A stretch of DNA of 64,000 nt from Betaproteobacteria bacterium HGW-Betaproteobacteria-3 (GCA_002842205.1 PHCI01000023.1:22699-86698), one strand, 5' to 3'; numbered from the stretch's first letter, positions 1 to 9,068 are shown. The notes: generated from the letters alone by a model not told the origin. Numbers and translations are program-made.

Positions 1-459
1 GACCCGCTGTCCGAACTGCCTGCCACGACCGAAGAGAAGTATCTGTCGCGCCAGGTGGTGCTGGTCGGGTATGGCCGGGTCGGGCGCCGCATCGGCGCCG
101 CCCTGCAGGCGCGACAGATTCCGTTCGTGGTCGCCGAGCAGAACCGTGAGCTGGTCGAGACGCTGCGTGCCCAGGGCATTGCGGCCGTGTTCGGCGACGC
201 CGCCGATCCGGCTGTGCTGATTCAGGCGCACATTGCCCGGGCGCGCCTCCTGGTGGTGGCCACGCCGGACTCGCTGGACGTGCGGCAGATGATCGCCACG
301 GCGCGCGCCCTGAACCCGGGGATTGAAGCGGTCGTGCGGATGCACAACGACGCCGAGGCGCAGTTGCTGCAGCGGGACCACACGGCCAAGGTCTTTATCG
401 AGGTGGAGGAGCTGGCGCAAGCGATGACCCAGCATGTGCTGGCGCGGTCAACAGACTGA
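1..459 (+). CDS. Cation:proton antiporter, C-terminal RCK (TrkA-N) domain, partial
   Basis: The reading frame is open from the first base, so this is the 3' end of a gene that starts outside the window. The visible 152 residues form a Rossmann-type RCK_N/TrkA-N domain: a glycine-rich loop GYGRVG at about residues 23-28, an acidic residue ending the second strand (VVAEQN), and GIAAVFGDA further on. This domain gates KefB/YbaL-type monovalent cation:proton antiporters by binding a nucleotide; the acidic residue suggests NAD(H). The membrane part is not visible, so assignment to the YbaL/KefB group rests on this domain and on how soon the protein ends after it. A Trk-type uptake protein is the main alternative. 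Confidence 0.75.
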   Translation, partial: DPLSELPATTEEKYLSRQVVLVGYGRVGRRIGAALQARQIPFVVAEQNRELVETLRAQGIAAVFGDAADPAVLIQAHIARARLLVVATPDSLDVRQMIATARALNPGIEAVVRMHNDAEAQLLQRDHTAKVFIEVEELAQAMTQHVLARSTD

Positions 460-780
460 CGCTGCAGTGGCTGTCGGGTTATTACTGAAAGGTATTTGAG
501 ATGTATCCGGAAGGCAACGGCACAGGCGCCGAATGACCCTGAATTCCGAGAACTGCTTGGCACAAGGGGGCAACCGTTTCAGACTGGCATTGATGCGGCG
601 AACTTTTGGGCGCAGTATTCATCTGACTCACAGGGACGGTTTTCATCCCGTGCGGGGTGCTCACCCGACCTGGTGGCACGGACATTGCTGGTCTGTGTCT
701 GTGCAAGGCTGGCGTCAACGCAGGGTGGGCGAATGACGTTGCAGGGTCATGGTCGTGTTACCACTCGCTTAGGAGGTTGC
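460..780. other. Intergenic region upstream of the prkA operon
   Basis: About 320 bp without a convincing gene. The prkA frame stays open upstream to about 496, but that stretch does not look like PrkA and has no ribosome binding site. The region carries an exact sigma-54 promoter match (674-689) and, just before the prkA ATG, the Shine-Dalgarno sequence AGGAGG (772-777). About 80 nt separate the predicted transcription start from the start codon. An upstream activator site is expected for a sigma-54 promoter, but I could not recognise one. Confidence 0.6.
674..689 (+). promoter_or_regulatory. Sigma-54 (RpoN) -24/-12 promoter of prkA-yeaH-ycgB
   Basis: The sequence TGGCACG-GACA-TTGCT matches the sigma-54 consensus TGGCACG-N4-TTGCW at every defined position, with GG and GC at the correct 12-bp spacing. 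It lies about 90 nt upstream of the prkA start codon, with a strong Shine-Dalgarno sequence in between. In Escherichia coli the homologous yeaGH operon is induced under nitrogen starvation through NtrC and sigma-54, so context and sequence agree. The activator here is not known. Confidence 0.8.
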
Positions 781-2703
781 ATGGATGTCGTCCGCAGTTT
801 TCTGAACCGTTACGAGCAAACGCGTGAAGAAGAGATGTCGATCGAGGAATACCTCGACGCCTGCAAGCGCGATCCACTCGTTTACGCCACGGCCGCCGAG
901 CGCATGCTGGCGGCCATCGGCGAGCCCGAACTGTTTGACACGCGTCATGAACAGCGCCTGTCGCGCATCTTTGGCAACAAGGTCATCAAGATCTACCCCG
1001 CGTTCAAGGATTTTTACGGACTTGAAGAACCGATCGAGCAGGTGGTGTCCTACTTCCGTCACGGCGCGCAGGGGCTGGAAGAAAAAAAACAGATCCTCTA
1101 CCTGCTGGGCCCGGTGGGCGGCGGCAAATCGTCGATTGCCGAACGGCTCAAATATCTCATGCAGCAGGTGCCGTTTTACGCGCTGAAAGATTCCCCGGTG
1201 AACGAGTCACCGTTGGGCCTGTTCAACGAGGCCGAGGACGGGCCGGTGCTGTCGTCGCAGTACGGCATCGCGCCGCGCTACCTGCAGCGCATCATGTCGC
1301 CCTGGGCCGTCAAGCGGCTCGAAGAATTCGGTGGCGACATCCGCAAGTTCCGCGTGGTCAAGCGCTACCCGTCGGTCCTCAAGCAATGCGGCATCGCCAA
1401 GACCGAGCCGGGCGACGAGAACAACCAGGACATTTCCTCGCTGGTGGGCAAGATTGACATCCGCAAGCTCGAAACCTACGCCCAGGACGACCCCGACGCC
1501 TACAGCTACAGCGGTGGCCTGTGCCTGGCCAACCAGGGCTTGCTCGAGTTCGTCGAGATGTTCAAGGCCCCCATCAAGGTGCTGCACCCGCTGCTCACGG
1601 CCACGCAGGAAGGCAACTTCAAGGGCACCGAGGGCTTTGGCGCGATTCCGTTTGACGGCATCGTGATGGCGCACTCCAACGAGAGCGAATGGAAGGCTTT
1701 CAAGAACAACCGCAACAACGAGGCGTTTCTCGACCGCATCTACATCGTCAAGGTGCCGTACTGCCTGCGCGTGACCGAAGAGGTCAAGATTTACGAGAAG
1801 CTGATCCGCAATTCGTCGCTGTCGCAGGCGATATGCGCGCCGGGCACGCTCAAGATGATGGCGCAGTTTGCGGTGCTCACCCGCCTCAAGGAGCCCGAGA
1901 ACTCCAGCATTTTCAGCAAGCTCATGGTCTATGACGGCGACAACCTCAAGGACACCGACCCCAAGGCCAAGAGCTACCAGGAATACCGCGACTACGCGGG
2001 CGTCGATGAAGGCATGAGCGGCATCTCTACGCGCTTTGCGTTCAAGATTCTGTCGAAGGTGTTCAACTTTGACAGCACCGAAGTGGCCGCCAATCCGGTG
2101 CACCTGATGTACGTGCTCGAGCAGCAGATCGAGCGCGAGCAGTTTCCGGCCGAGACCGAGCAAAAGTACCTGTCGTTCATCAAGGAGATGCTGGCAGCGC
2201 GCTACGCCGAGTTCATCGGCAAGGAGATCCAGACCGCCTATCTTGAGAGCTACAGCGAATACGGCCAGAACATCTTTGACCGCTACGTGACCTACGCCGA
2301 CTTCTGGATCCAGGACCAGGAATTCCGTGACACCGACACGGGTGAAATTTTTGACCGCGCTTCGCTCAATGCCGAACTGGAAAAAATTGAAAAGCCTGCC
2401 GGCATCAGCAACCCCAAGGATTTCCGCAACGAGATCGTCAACTTCGTGTTGCGCGCGCGGGCCAACAACGCCGGCAAGAACCCGGCCTGGACCAGTTACG
2501 AAAAACTGCGCACGGTGATCGAGAAAAAGATGTTCTCCAACACCGAAGACCTGTTGCCGGTGATCAGCTTCAACGCCAAGGCCAGCGCCGACGAGCAGAA
2601 AAAGCACGAAGATTTCGTCAACCGCATGGTCGACAAGGGCTACACCACACGGCAAGTCCGCCTGCTGTGCGACTGGTACCTGCGCGTGCGCAAGAGCTCA
2701 TGA
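781..2703 (+). CDS. prkA: PrkA family serine protein kinase (YeaG)
   Basis: This 640-residue protein has the usual PrkA/YeaG length. It begins MDVVRSFLNRYEQTREEEMS, typical of the family. An AAA-like ATPase half (about residues 20-375) has a Walker A loop GPVGGGKS at 110-117, and the C-terminal half (about 380-640) corresponds to the PrkA kinase-like domain. The start is chosen at the ATG behind AGGAGG; the longer open frame upstream is not conserved in character. It is first in an operon with yeaH (23 nt downstream) and ycgB/spoVR, a trio conserved across proteobacteria and linked to stationary-phase and nitrogen-starvation adaptation. The sigma-54 promoter at 674-689 is the likely driver. 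The physiological targets are unknown. Confidence 0.95.
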   Translation: MDVVRSFLNRYEQTREEEMSIEEYLDACKRDPLVYATAAERMLAAIGEPELFDTRHEQRLSRIFGNKVIKIYPAFKDFYGLEEPIEQVVSYFRHGAQGLEEKKQILYLLGPVGGGKSSIAERLKYLMQQVPFYALKDSPVNESPLGLFNEAEDGPVLSSQYGIAPRYLQRIMSPWAVKRLEEFGGDIRKFRVVKRYPSVLKQCGIAKTEPGDENNQDISSLVGKIDIRKLETYAQDDPDAYSYSGGLCLANQGLLEFVEMFKAPIKVLHPLLTATQEGNFKGTEGFGAIPFDGIVMAHSNESEWKAFKNNRNNEAFLDRIYIVKVPYCLRVTEEVKIYEKLIRNSSLSQAICAPGTLKMMAQFAVLTRLKEPENSSIFSKLMVYDGDNLKDTDPKAKSYQEYRDYAGVDEGMSGISTRFAFKILSKVFNFDSTEVAANPVHLMYVLEQQIEREQFPAETEQKYLSFIKEMLAARYAEFIGKEIQTAYLESYSEYGQNIFDRYVTYADFWIQDQEFRDTDTGEIFDRASLNAELEKIEKPAGISNPKDFRNEIVNFVLRARANNAGKNPAWTSYEKLRTVIEKKMFSNTEDLLPVISFNAKASADEQKKHEDFVNRMVDKGYTTRQVRLLCDWYLRVRKSS

Positions 2704-2726
2704 TCACGCACTGAACGAAAGCCAGC

Positions 2727-3998
2727 ATGCTTCAACAAGTCGTCGATCGGCGTCTGTCGGGCAAGAACAAGTCGATTGGCAATCGCGAGCGCTTCCTGCG
2801 CCGTTACCGGGAGCAGATTCGTGACGCGGTGCGCAAGGCGGTCTCCGGGCGCGGCATCCAGGACATCGAGAACGGCGAAGACATCAGTCTGCCGAGGCAC
2901 GATGTGTCCGAACCCGGTTTTGGGCATGGTGCCGGGGGCACGCGAGAGACCGTGCACCCGGGCAACCGCGAATACGTGCGTGGCGATCGCATTGAACGTC
3001 CCCAGGGGGGCGGGTCAGGGGGTGCAGGGCAGGGCGCCAGCGCGGATGGCAGCGGTGAGGACGACTTTGTCTTTCGCATCACGCGCGAAGAATTCATGCA
3101 GTACTTCTTTGACGATCTGGCGCTGCCGCACCTGGTGCGGACGCAACTGCTGCCCGACGCGCCCGAATGGAAGTCGCAACGGGCCGGCTTCATTTCAGAA
3201 GGCAACCCGACCAGCCTGCACGTGGTGCGGTCCATGCGCACGGCGCTGGGGCGGCGCATCGCCATGGGCGGAGAAGCACGGCGCGAGCTGCGTGAATTGC
3301 GCCAGAAGCTCGCGTTGATGCTGCGCAACGACGAAACGCCGCGCGGTGAAATCGTGGCGCTGCAGGCGCGCATCGAACTGCTGCAAAAGCGGTTGCGGCA
3401 GATTCCGTTTCTCGACCCGTTCGACCTGCGGTTTCGCAACCGCGTGCGCGTGCCGCAACCCACGGCCAAGGCGGCCATGTTTTGCCTGATGGACGTGTCC
3501 GGGTCGATGGACGAGGCACGCAAGGACATCGCCAAGCGGTTTTTCATCCTGCTCTACCTGTTTTTGCAGCGCCACTACGAGAAGACCGAGGTGATCTTCA
3601 TCCGTCACCACACGCAGGCGGCCGAAGTGACCGAGGAGGAGTTCTTCCGTGCCACCGAAACGGGCGGCACGGTGGTCAGCAGTGCGCTCACGCTGATGCA
3701 GCAGGTGATCGAGGCACGTTACCCGCCTTCCGAATGGAACATCTACGGCGCGCAGGCCTCGGACGGTGACAACTGGCACCAGGATTCAACGCTTTGCCGC
3801 GAGATTCTGGTGAACAAGCTGCTGCCGCTGTCGCGCTATTTTGCCTACGTGCAGGTGGCCGACGAAGACCAGAACCTGTGGGAAGAATACGCCAAGGTCA
3901 AAGAGGAGCACGCCAACTTTGCCATGCAGAAAATCACCGGGGTGGCCGACATCTACCCGGTGTTCCGTGAGCTGTTCAAGAAAGCAGGCACCTCGTGA
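2727..3998 (+). CDS. yeaH: YeaH family protein (UPF0229/DUF444, VWA-like)
   Basis: A 423-residue protein of the UPF0229 (DUF444) family. The N-terminal half is basic and contains a glycine-rich, probably disordered segment around residues 90-110. The C-terminal half has a von Willebrand A-like fold with a MIDAS-type DxSxS motif (MDVSGSMDE, D256/S258/S260), which would bind a divalent cation. The partner is inferred to be the PrkA kinase encoded upstream, because the two genes travel together. It overlaps ycgB by four bases (GTGA), indicating translational coupling. The molecular function of the family is not established. Confidence 0.92.
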   Translation: MLQQVVDRRLSGKNKSIGNRERFLRRYREQIRDAVRKAVSGRGIQDIENGEDISLPRHDVSEPGFGHGAGGTRETVHPGNREYVRGDRIERPQGGGSGGAGQGASADGSGEDDFVFRITREEFMQYFFDDLALPHLVRTQLLPDAPEWKSQRAGFISEGNPTSLHVVRSMRTALGRRIAMGGEARRELRELRQKLALMLRNDETPRGEIVALQARIELLQKRLRQIPFLDPFDLRFRNRVRVPQPTAKAAMFCLMDVSGSMDEARKDIAKRFFILLYLFLQRHYEKTEVIFIRHHTQAAEVTEEEFFRATETGGTVVSSALTLMQQVIEARYPPSEWNIYGAQASDGDNWHQDSTLCREILVNKLLPLSRYFAYVQVADEDQNLWEEYAKVKEEHANFAMQKITGVADIYPVFRELFKKAGTS

Positions 3999-5563
3999 GC
4001 AAGCCACCTGGGCCGGAGCCGGACACGGCGCAGGCGCCAGGCAAGGCCAGCGCGCCAGAGCATGGGCGCGACCCGCTGCCGTGTCCATCCGACTGGTCGT
4101 TCGAACTGATCGAAACCTACCACAGCGAGATCGCCCGCACCGCAAGGCGCTTTGGCCTGGACACCTATCCGGTGCAACTGGAAGTGATCACCGCCGAACA
4201 GATGATCGACGCCTATTCGTCCGTGGGCATGCCGGTGAATTACCGGCATTGGTCGTTTGGCAAGCAATTCATCGCCACCGAGAAGAGCTACCGGCGCGGC
4301 CACATGGGCCTGGCCTACGAGATCGTCATCAACTCCGACCCGTGTATCGCCTACCTGATGGAAGAAAACACCATGCCCATGCAGGCGCTGGTGATGGCGC
4401 ACGCCTGCTACGGCCACAACTCGTTCTTCAAGGGCAACTACCTGTTCCGCATGTGGACGGATGCGTCGTCCATCATCGACTACCTGGTCTATGCCCGTGC
4501 CTACGTGGCCGAATGCGAGGAGAAGCACGGCATGGAGGCGGTCGAGCAGTTGCTGGATTCATGCCACGCCCTGATGAGCCATGGGGTGGACCGCTACCGC
4601 CGTTCGCAAAAACTCTCGCTGGCCGAAGAAGAGGCGCGCCGCAAGGACCGCGAGGCCTATCTGCAGCAGCAGGTCAATGACCTGTGGCGCACCCTGCCCA
4701 AGGGGGCCGACAAGCAGGTCGAAAAGGCCAACCGGCGCTTTCCGGCCGAACCGCAGGAAAACCTGCTGTACTTCATCGAAAAGAATGCCCCCCTGCTGGA
4801 GCCCTGGCAGCGCGAGGTGATCCGCATCGTGCGAAAGGTCGCGCAATACTTTTACCCCCAGCGGCAAACCCAGGTGATGAACGAGGGCTGGGCCACCTTC
4901 TGGCACTACACGCTGCTCAACACGATGTACGACGAAGGCCGGTTGACCGACGGCTTCATGATGGAAATCCTGACCTCGCACACCAACGTGGTGTTCCAGC
5001 CACCGGTGACGCACCGGGCCTACAGCGGCATCAACCCCTATGCGCTGGGGTTTGCCATGTTCAGCGACCTCAAGCGCATCTGCGAAGACCCCACTGACGA
5101 AGACCGCCAGTGGTTCCCCGACGTCGCCGGTACAGACTGGCGCCAGACGCTGGACCATGCCATGCGGCATTACCGCGACGAGAGCTTCATCGGGCAGTTT
5201 CTGTCGCCGCGGCTGATGCGGGAGTTCCGCCTGTTCTCGGTGGTGGATGACGCCAATGATGCCAAGCTGGAAGTCGCCGCCATCCACGACGAGGCGGGCT
5301 ACCGGCGCGTGCGCGAAGCGCTGGCCCGCCAGCACGACCTGAGCGAGCGCGAACCCAACATCCAGGTCTGGAACGTGGACGTGCGCGGCGACCGTTCGTT
5401 GACGCTGCGCCACACCCGCCACAACGACCGCCCGCTGGCCGACGAGGTGCAGGAAGTGGTCAAGCACGTGACCCGCCTGTGGGGCTTCAAGGTGCGGATC
5501 GAAAGCGTGGACCGCCATGGCAAGGTGGTGCAGCACTGGGAAGTGGCGCCGCCGCACCATTGA
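3995..5563 (+). CDS. ycgB: SpoVR family protein (YcgB)
   Basis: A 522-residue SpoVR/YcgB homologue of standard length. It starts at a GTG inside the yeaH stop region (GTGA overlap) after a 29-residue proline/alanine-rich tail that may be disordered. Family features include YHSEIARTARRFGLDTYPVQ near residue 45 and HACYGHNSFFKGNYLFRMW in the middle; the His/Glu-rich core suggests a metal-dependent enzyme but no reaction is proven. In Bacillus SpoVR affects cortex formation; in non-sporulating proteobacteria the gene accompanies prkA and yeaH. Here it is the third gene of that operon. Confidence 0.93.
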   Translation: MSKPPGPEPDTAQAPGKASAPEHGRDPLPCPSDWSFELIETYHSEIARTARRFGLDTYPVQLEVITAEQMIDAYSSVGMPVNYRHWSFGKQFIATEKSYRRGHMGLAYEIVINSDPCIAYLMEENTMPMQALVMAHACYGHNSFFKGNYLFRMWTDASSIIDYLVYARAYVAECEEKHGMEAVEQLLDSCHALMSHGVDRYRRSQKLSLAEEEARRKDREAYLQQQVNDLWRTLPKGADKQVEKANRRFPAEPQENLLYFIEKNAPLLEPWQREVIRIVRKVAQYFYPQRQTQVMNEGWATFWHYTLLNTMYDEGRLTDGFMMEILTSHTNVVFQPPVTHRAYSGINPYALGFAMFSDLKRICEDPTDEDRQWFPDVAGTDWRQTLDHAMRHYRDESFIGQFLSPRLMREFRLFSVVDDANDAKLEVAAIHDEAGYRRVREALARQHDLSEREPNIQVWNVDVRGDRSLTLRHTRHNDRPLADEVQEVVKHVTRLWGFKVRIESVDRHGKVVQHWEVAPPHH

Positions 5564-5592
5564 CCGCCCGTGGCCGGGGATAATCAGCCCCC

Positions 5593-6615
5593 ATGTCCGA
5601 GGCCCTGTTTCCACGCTCCACACTGCCCGCGCCACCGGTTTTCAACCCGTGGCGCCTGTCGGTCGCGCCGATGATGGACTGGACAGACCGCCATTGCCGC
5701 TATTTCCACCGGCTGTTGTCAAGGCATGCGCTGCTCTACACCGAAATGGTGACCACCGGCGCGCTCATGCATGGCGACGTGCCGCGCCACCTGCGGTTCA
5801 ATGCCGAAGAGCACCCCGTGGCGCTGCAACTCGGCGGCAGCGAGCCGGCCGACCTGGCGCATTGCGCCCGTCTGGGCGAGCAATGGGGGTACGACGAAAT
5901 CAACCTCAACTGCGGCTGCCCGAGCGAGCGCGTGCAGCGGGGCTCGTTTGGCGCCTGTCTGATGGCCGAGCCACAACTCGTGGCCGACTGCGTCAAGGCC
6001 ATGGTGGATGCCGTGGGCATTCCGGTCACGGTCAAACACCGCATCGGCATCGACAAGACCGAAAGCTACGGTTTTGTGCGTGACTTTGTGGGTGCCGTGA
6101 GCGAGGCCGGGTGCCGGGTGTTCATCGTGCACGCTCGCAACGCCTGGCTCAAGGGACTTTCACCCAAGGAAAACCGCGAGGTGCCGCCGCTGCGCTACGA
6201 GCTGGTCCACCGGCTCCAGCGCGAGTTTGCGCACCTGACGATCTGCGTCAACGGCGGCATCACCACCGCGCAGCAGATCGGCGACCAACTGCAGCACGTC
6301 GGCGGTGTGATGGTGGGCCGCGAGGCCTATCACAACCCGTGGTCGATGGCGGGTTGGGACGAGGCGTTTTTGGGCGCACCGGCCACCCCGTTGACCCGTG
6401 AATCGGTCGAGGCGCAGATGTGCGACTACATGGCGCGCGAGGCCGCCGCGCACGGCACGCCCTGGAGTGCCGTGGCCCGCCACATGCTGGGCCTGCGCCA
6501 CGGCCTGCCGGGGGCGCGGCGCTGGCGTCAGGTGTGGAGCGACCACACGCTCAAGGTGCTGGCGCCGCATGACGTGAGCGCGTTGGCGCACGACGCCATC
6601 CCGCGGGCTGCTTGA
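5593..6615 (+). CDS. dusA: tRNA-dihydrouridine(20/20a) synthase DusA
   Basis: A 340-residue flavin enzyme that reduces uridine at positions 20/20a of the tRNA D-loop using NADPH. Recognisable blocks are APMMDWTDRHCR at the start of the TIM barrel, NLNCGCPSERVQRGSFGA with the catalytic cysteine at C109, KHRIGID, VNGGI and VGREAYHNPW near the end. The long insertion and length point to DusA rather than DusB or DusC. There is no Shine-Dalgarno sequence. A GATAAT hexamer ends eight nucleotides before the ATG, so the mRNA may be leaderless. It ends about 80 bp from the convergent NlpC/P60 gene. Confidence 0.94.
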   Translation: MSEALFPRSTLPAPPVFNPWRLSVAPMMDWTDRHCRYFHRLLSRHALLYTEMVTTGALMHGDVPRHLRFNAEEHPVALQLGGSEPADLAHCARLGEQWGYDEINLNCGCPSERVQRGSFGACLMAEPQLVADCVKAMVDAVGIPVTVKHRIGIDKTESYGFVRDFVGAVSEAGCRVFIVHARNAWLKGLSPKENREVPPLRYELVHRLQREFAHLTICVNGGITTAQQIGDQLQHVGGVMVGREAYHNPWSMAGWDEAFLGAPATPLTRESVEAQMCDYMAREAAAHGTPWSAVARHMLGLRHGLPGARRWRQVWSDHTLKVLAPHDVSALAHDAIPRAA

Positions 6616-6697
6616 AGGCCTCGTGCGCTGGAGGGGACAAAGGCGTGGTCTGTGGGCGCGGCGGATGCCAGACCGGCGGCAACGGGGAGTGGGGTGG

Positions 6698-7318
6698 TCA
6701 GGGCAGCCAGTGGGCCGGTGTGCCGGACGAATCGGGAGCGGAGGCTGTGGCGCCGCTGCCCGAGCCCTGGGCCTGCACCGTGGCCACCGCCTGACCGATT
6801 GGCACGCGCCGCGCGCCGTCAAAGCGCGTGTTCCAGTAGGCCACGCGCATGTTCTCCACCCGCACCTGCGCGCCCGCGCGGGGCGAATGGATGAACTTGC
6901 CGTCGCCCACATAAATGCCCACGTGGCTGTAGGCGCGGCGCAGGGTGTTGAAGAACACCAGGTCGCCGGGTTGCAGCTCGGTGCGGTCGATGGTCTGGGT
7001 GGCGGCGGCCTGCTGTTCGGCGCGGCGCGGCAGCAGCAGGCCCGCAGTTTGTTCGTACATGGCGCGCACAAAGCCGCTGCAGTCAAAACCCGTTTCGATG
7101 GAGTTGCCACCGCGCCGGTAGGGCACGCCCAGAAAAGCCATGGCGGCCACGACGAGTTCGGAGGCCCGGTCGGTGACGGTCTGGCGCGCGTCGTCCAGCC
7201 GCTGCACCAGACCCCTGTTTTGTAAAAACTGGTCAAGATCGCCGTCCGACGCATGGGGCGGTGCGGCCTGCGCACAGGTGCCTGCGATCAGCAACGAACA
7301 GAAAATCCAGCGGGACAT
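6698..7318 (-). CDS. NlpC/P60 family cysteine hydrolase (C40 peptidase), secreted
   Basis: A 206-residue protein with an N-terminal signal peptide (MSRWIFCSLLIAGTCAQAAP, cleavage near residue 19), so it acts in the periplasm. The NlpC/P60 fold has the catalytic cysteine C80 in GFDCSGFV, the histidine H132 in SHVGIYVGDG and H144 in KFIHSP, which fits the Cys-His-polar triad of gamma-D-glutamyl peptidases cleaving peptidoglycan stem peptides. The C-terminal tail is low in complexity (Gly/Ser/Ala). It is a single gene; specificity cannot be read from the sequence. Confidence 0.9.
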   Translation of the reverse strand: MSRWIFCSLLIAGTCAQAAPPHASDGDLDQFLQNRGLVQRLDDARQTVTDRASELVVAAMAFLGVPYRRGGNSIETGFDCSGFVRAMYEQTAGLLLPRRAEQQAAATQTIDRTELQPGDLVFFNTLRRAYSHVGIYVGDGKFIHSPRAGAQVRVENMRVAYWNTRFDGARRVPIGQAVATVQAQGSGSGATASAPDSSGTPAHWLP

Positions 7319-7637
7319 GATGCTCAGGCTAGTGCCTCAATGGCAAGAAGTCAAGTGAAGTAACCCTGCCAAGTTGTTGATTTGCAATAGATTCATCGAA
7401 ATTGATGGAGAATTTCTGGTGTCAGACAAGGCGCCGCGGCCACGCCAGCCTCGTCGCATTGAGCCACGGCAGGGCGGGCGTGGCGCCAAATGCGCTACAA
7501 ACGGACGCGAAGACCGTGCCTCGGGGCGGCGGGCGACGGCGCCATGAGGGGCGCTGGACGCCGCGCCGATTTCGATGACTGCTCTCGACAGGGTGGGCAC
7601 TTTTCCTGTGTTCTTTTCTACTTCACGAGGTTTCGCC
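7319..7637. other. Divergent intergenic region between the NlpC/P60 gene and acuI
   Basis: About 320 bp between two divergently transcribed genes, so it must hold both promoters. I see no recognisable protein. An inverted repeat CCACGCC (7440-7446) / GGCGTGG (7477-7483), with GGCGCC boxes just outside both arms, could form a hairpin. The Shine-Dalgarno-like ACGAGG of acuI lies at the right end. No operator or small RNA could be identified. Confidence 0.4.
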
Positions 7638-8633
7638 ATGTTCCAAGCGCTCCTGCTCGAAAAAACCGACAACGTGTTCACGGCCCGCGTCCAGGCCGTC
7701 GACGAAGCCCGCCTGCCCGCGGGCGACGTGACCGTGAAGGTGGACTATTCCTGCCTCAACTACAAGGACGGCCTGGCCATCACGGACAAGGGCCCGGTGG
7801 TCCGCCGCTGGCCCATGGTGGCCGGGATCGACGGCGCAGGCACGGTCCTGGAATCCAGCCACCCGGCCTGGAAGCCGGGCGACGCCTTCGTGCACAACGG
7901 CTGGGGCGTGGGCGAAACGCACTGGGGCTGTCTGGCCGAAAAGGCGCGGCTCCAGGGCGACTGGCTGGTCCGGCTGCCGCCCGGGTTCACGGCGCGCCAG
8001 GCCATGGCCGTCGGCACGGCCGGCTACACCGCGATGCTGTGCGTGCTGGCGCTGGAAGACCACGGCGTCAAGCCCGGGGCCCAGGGCGGCGGGGGCGAAA
8101 TTCTGGTGACCGGCGCCACCGGCGGCGTGGGCAGCGTGGCCATCGCGCTGCTGGGCCAGCTGGGGTACACCGTGGTGGCAGCCACTGGCAAACCGGCCGA
8201 GGAGGCCTACCTCAAGTCGCTGGGGGCAGCGTCGGTCATCGACCGGGCCGAACTTGCTGCGCCGGGCAAGCCTTTCCAGAAAGAGCGCTGGGCCGGCGTG
8301 GTGGACGCCGTGGGTTCGCACACCCTGGCCAACGCGCTGGCGCAAACGCGTTACGGCGGCGCCGTGGCCGCGTGCGGTCTTGCGCAGGGGGCTGATCTGC
8401 CCACCACCGTCATGCCGTTCATCTTGCGCGGTGTGACGCTGGCCGGTGTGGACAGCGTGATGGCGCCGCTGGCCAGGCGCCAGCGCGCCTGGGACCGCCT
8501 GGCGCAAGACCTGGACCTGGCCCGGCTGGCGTCGATCGTCGAAGAGGTGCCGCTCGAAGCCGCCATCGACCGGGCCCATCAGCTCATGGCGGGCAAGGTG
8601 CGCGGGCGTGTGGTGGTGAAGACCGGCGCGTGA
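7638..8633 (+). CDS. acuI: Acrylyl-CoA reductase-type MDR oxidoreductase (AcuI/YhdH)
   Basis: A 331-residue zinc-free medium-chain dehydrogenase/reductase. The N-terminal sequence (QALLLEKTDN, YSCLNYKDGLAITDKGPV, PMVAGIDGAGTV) closely follows YhdH/AcuI, NADPH-dependent reductases of acryloyl-CoA. The nucleotide-binding motif GATGGVGSVAIALLGQLGY lies near residues 155-175. The start is the ATG behind ACGAGG; an earlier in-frame ATG at 7575 would add residues unlike the family. Acryloyl-CoA detoxification produces propionyl-CoA, so it fits metabolically with the propionyl-CoA module downstream, though it is not in the same operon. Confidence 0.85.
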   Translation: MFQALLLEKTDNVFTARVQAVDEARLPAGDVTVKVDYSCLNYKDGLAITDKGPVVRRWPMVAGIDGAGTVLESSHPAWKPGDAFVHNGWGVGETHWGCLAEKARLQGDWLVRLPPGFTARQAMAVGTAGYTAMLCVLALEDHGVKPGAQGGGGEILVTGATGGVGSVAIALLGQLGYTVVAATGKPAEEAYLKSLGAASVIDRAELAAPGKPFQKERWAGVVDAVGSHTLANALAQTRYGGAVAACGLAQGADLPTTVMPFILRGVTLAGVDSVMAPLARRQRAWDRLAQDLDLARLASIVEEVPLEAAIDRAHQLMAGKVRGRVVVKTGA

Positions 8634-8647
8634 TGCCCTGTAGGCGA

Positions 8648-8715
8648 AATTTTATAAAAAATAGGCCTTCATCCCCCGTCAAATGGCATTAGTTTGCTAT
8701 TGATTAAATAGTATC
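8648..8715 (+). repeat. AT-rich dispersed element, intergenic copy
   Basis: This copy lies between the convergent acuI and EthD-like genes. It shows the pattern shared by the family: an A/T-rich left end, GGCCTTCA, the core CCCCCGTCAAATGG, then TTAGTTTGCTATT and an A/T-rich right end. Related copies are at 11282-11331, 53693-53765, 35461-35530 (inverted), 57471-57536 and inside several genes. Confidence 0.7.
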
Positions 8716-8729
8716 CGGGCCCACCCCGG

Positions 8730-9044
8730 CTAACCCACCACCACTTCGCTGATCTGGATGACGGGGCTCAGGTCGGTGTAGTTCGGGATGTCGGCCATGA
8801 TCTCCTGGGCGTGCGGGCCAAATCCGGCCTGAAAGGCTTCGACCGACTCGCAGAAGATATTGCCCACGCAAACGTAGGTGGCCGCCTGCCCCGGGGCGCC
8901 GCCGGCCAGGCCTTTGTCCACGGTGTACGACTGGCAGTGCGCGCCCAGCTTCTTTTGCACCAGGGGCATGTGCTGGTCACGGTAGTAGGTGTGGTCGAAG
9001 CGGGCGCCGGGCTGGTTGGGGTACATCACGCTGACTTTGATCAT
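8730..9044 (-). CDS. EthD family protein
   Basis: A 104-residue protein starting MIKVSVMYPNQPGARFDHTY, characteristic of the EthD/ferredoxin-like (alpha+beta barrel) family, with HMPLVQKKLG and a C-terminal LSPVIQISEVV strand. The start is chosen at the ATG preceded by AGGAGAC; an upstream in-frame ATG would add 13 unlike residues. EthD was first found in ethyl tert-butyl ether degradation, but most members are small dimeric proteins of unknown role. It is a single gene, convergent with acuI. Confidence 0.82.
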   Translation of the reverse strand: MIKVSVMYPNQPGARFDHTYYRDQHMPLVQKKLGAHCQSYTVDKGLAGGAPGQAATYVCVGNIFCESVEAFQAGFGPHAQEIMADIPNYTDLSPVIQISEVVVG

Positions 9045-9068
9045 TTTCGGTCTCCTGGTGGGTGGGCG

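Noticed and set aside
558..573. Second sigma-54-like site TGGCACAAGGGGGCA
   Set aside because: The GC of the -12 box is one base too close to the GG, and the TT of TTGC is missing.
496..780. N-terminal extension of PrkA by about 95 codons
   Set aside because: The frame is open, but the residues are unlike the family, there is no ribosome binding site, and the strong AGGAGG lies directly before the ATG at 781. The sigma-54 promoter is inside this stretch.
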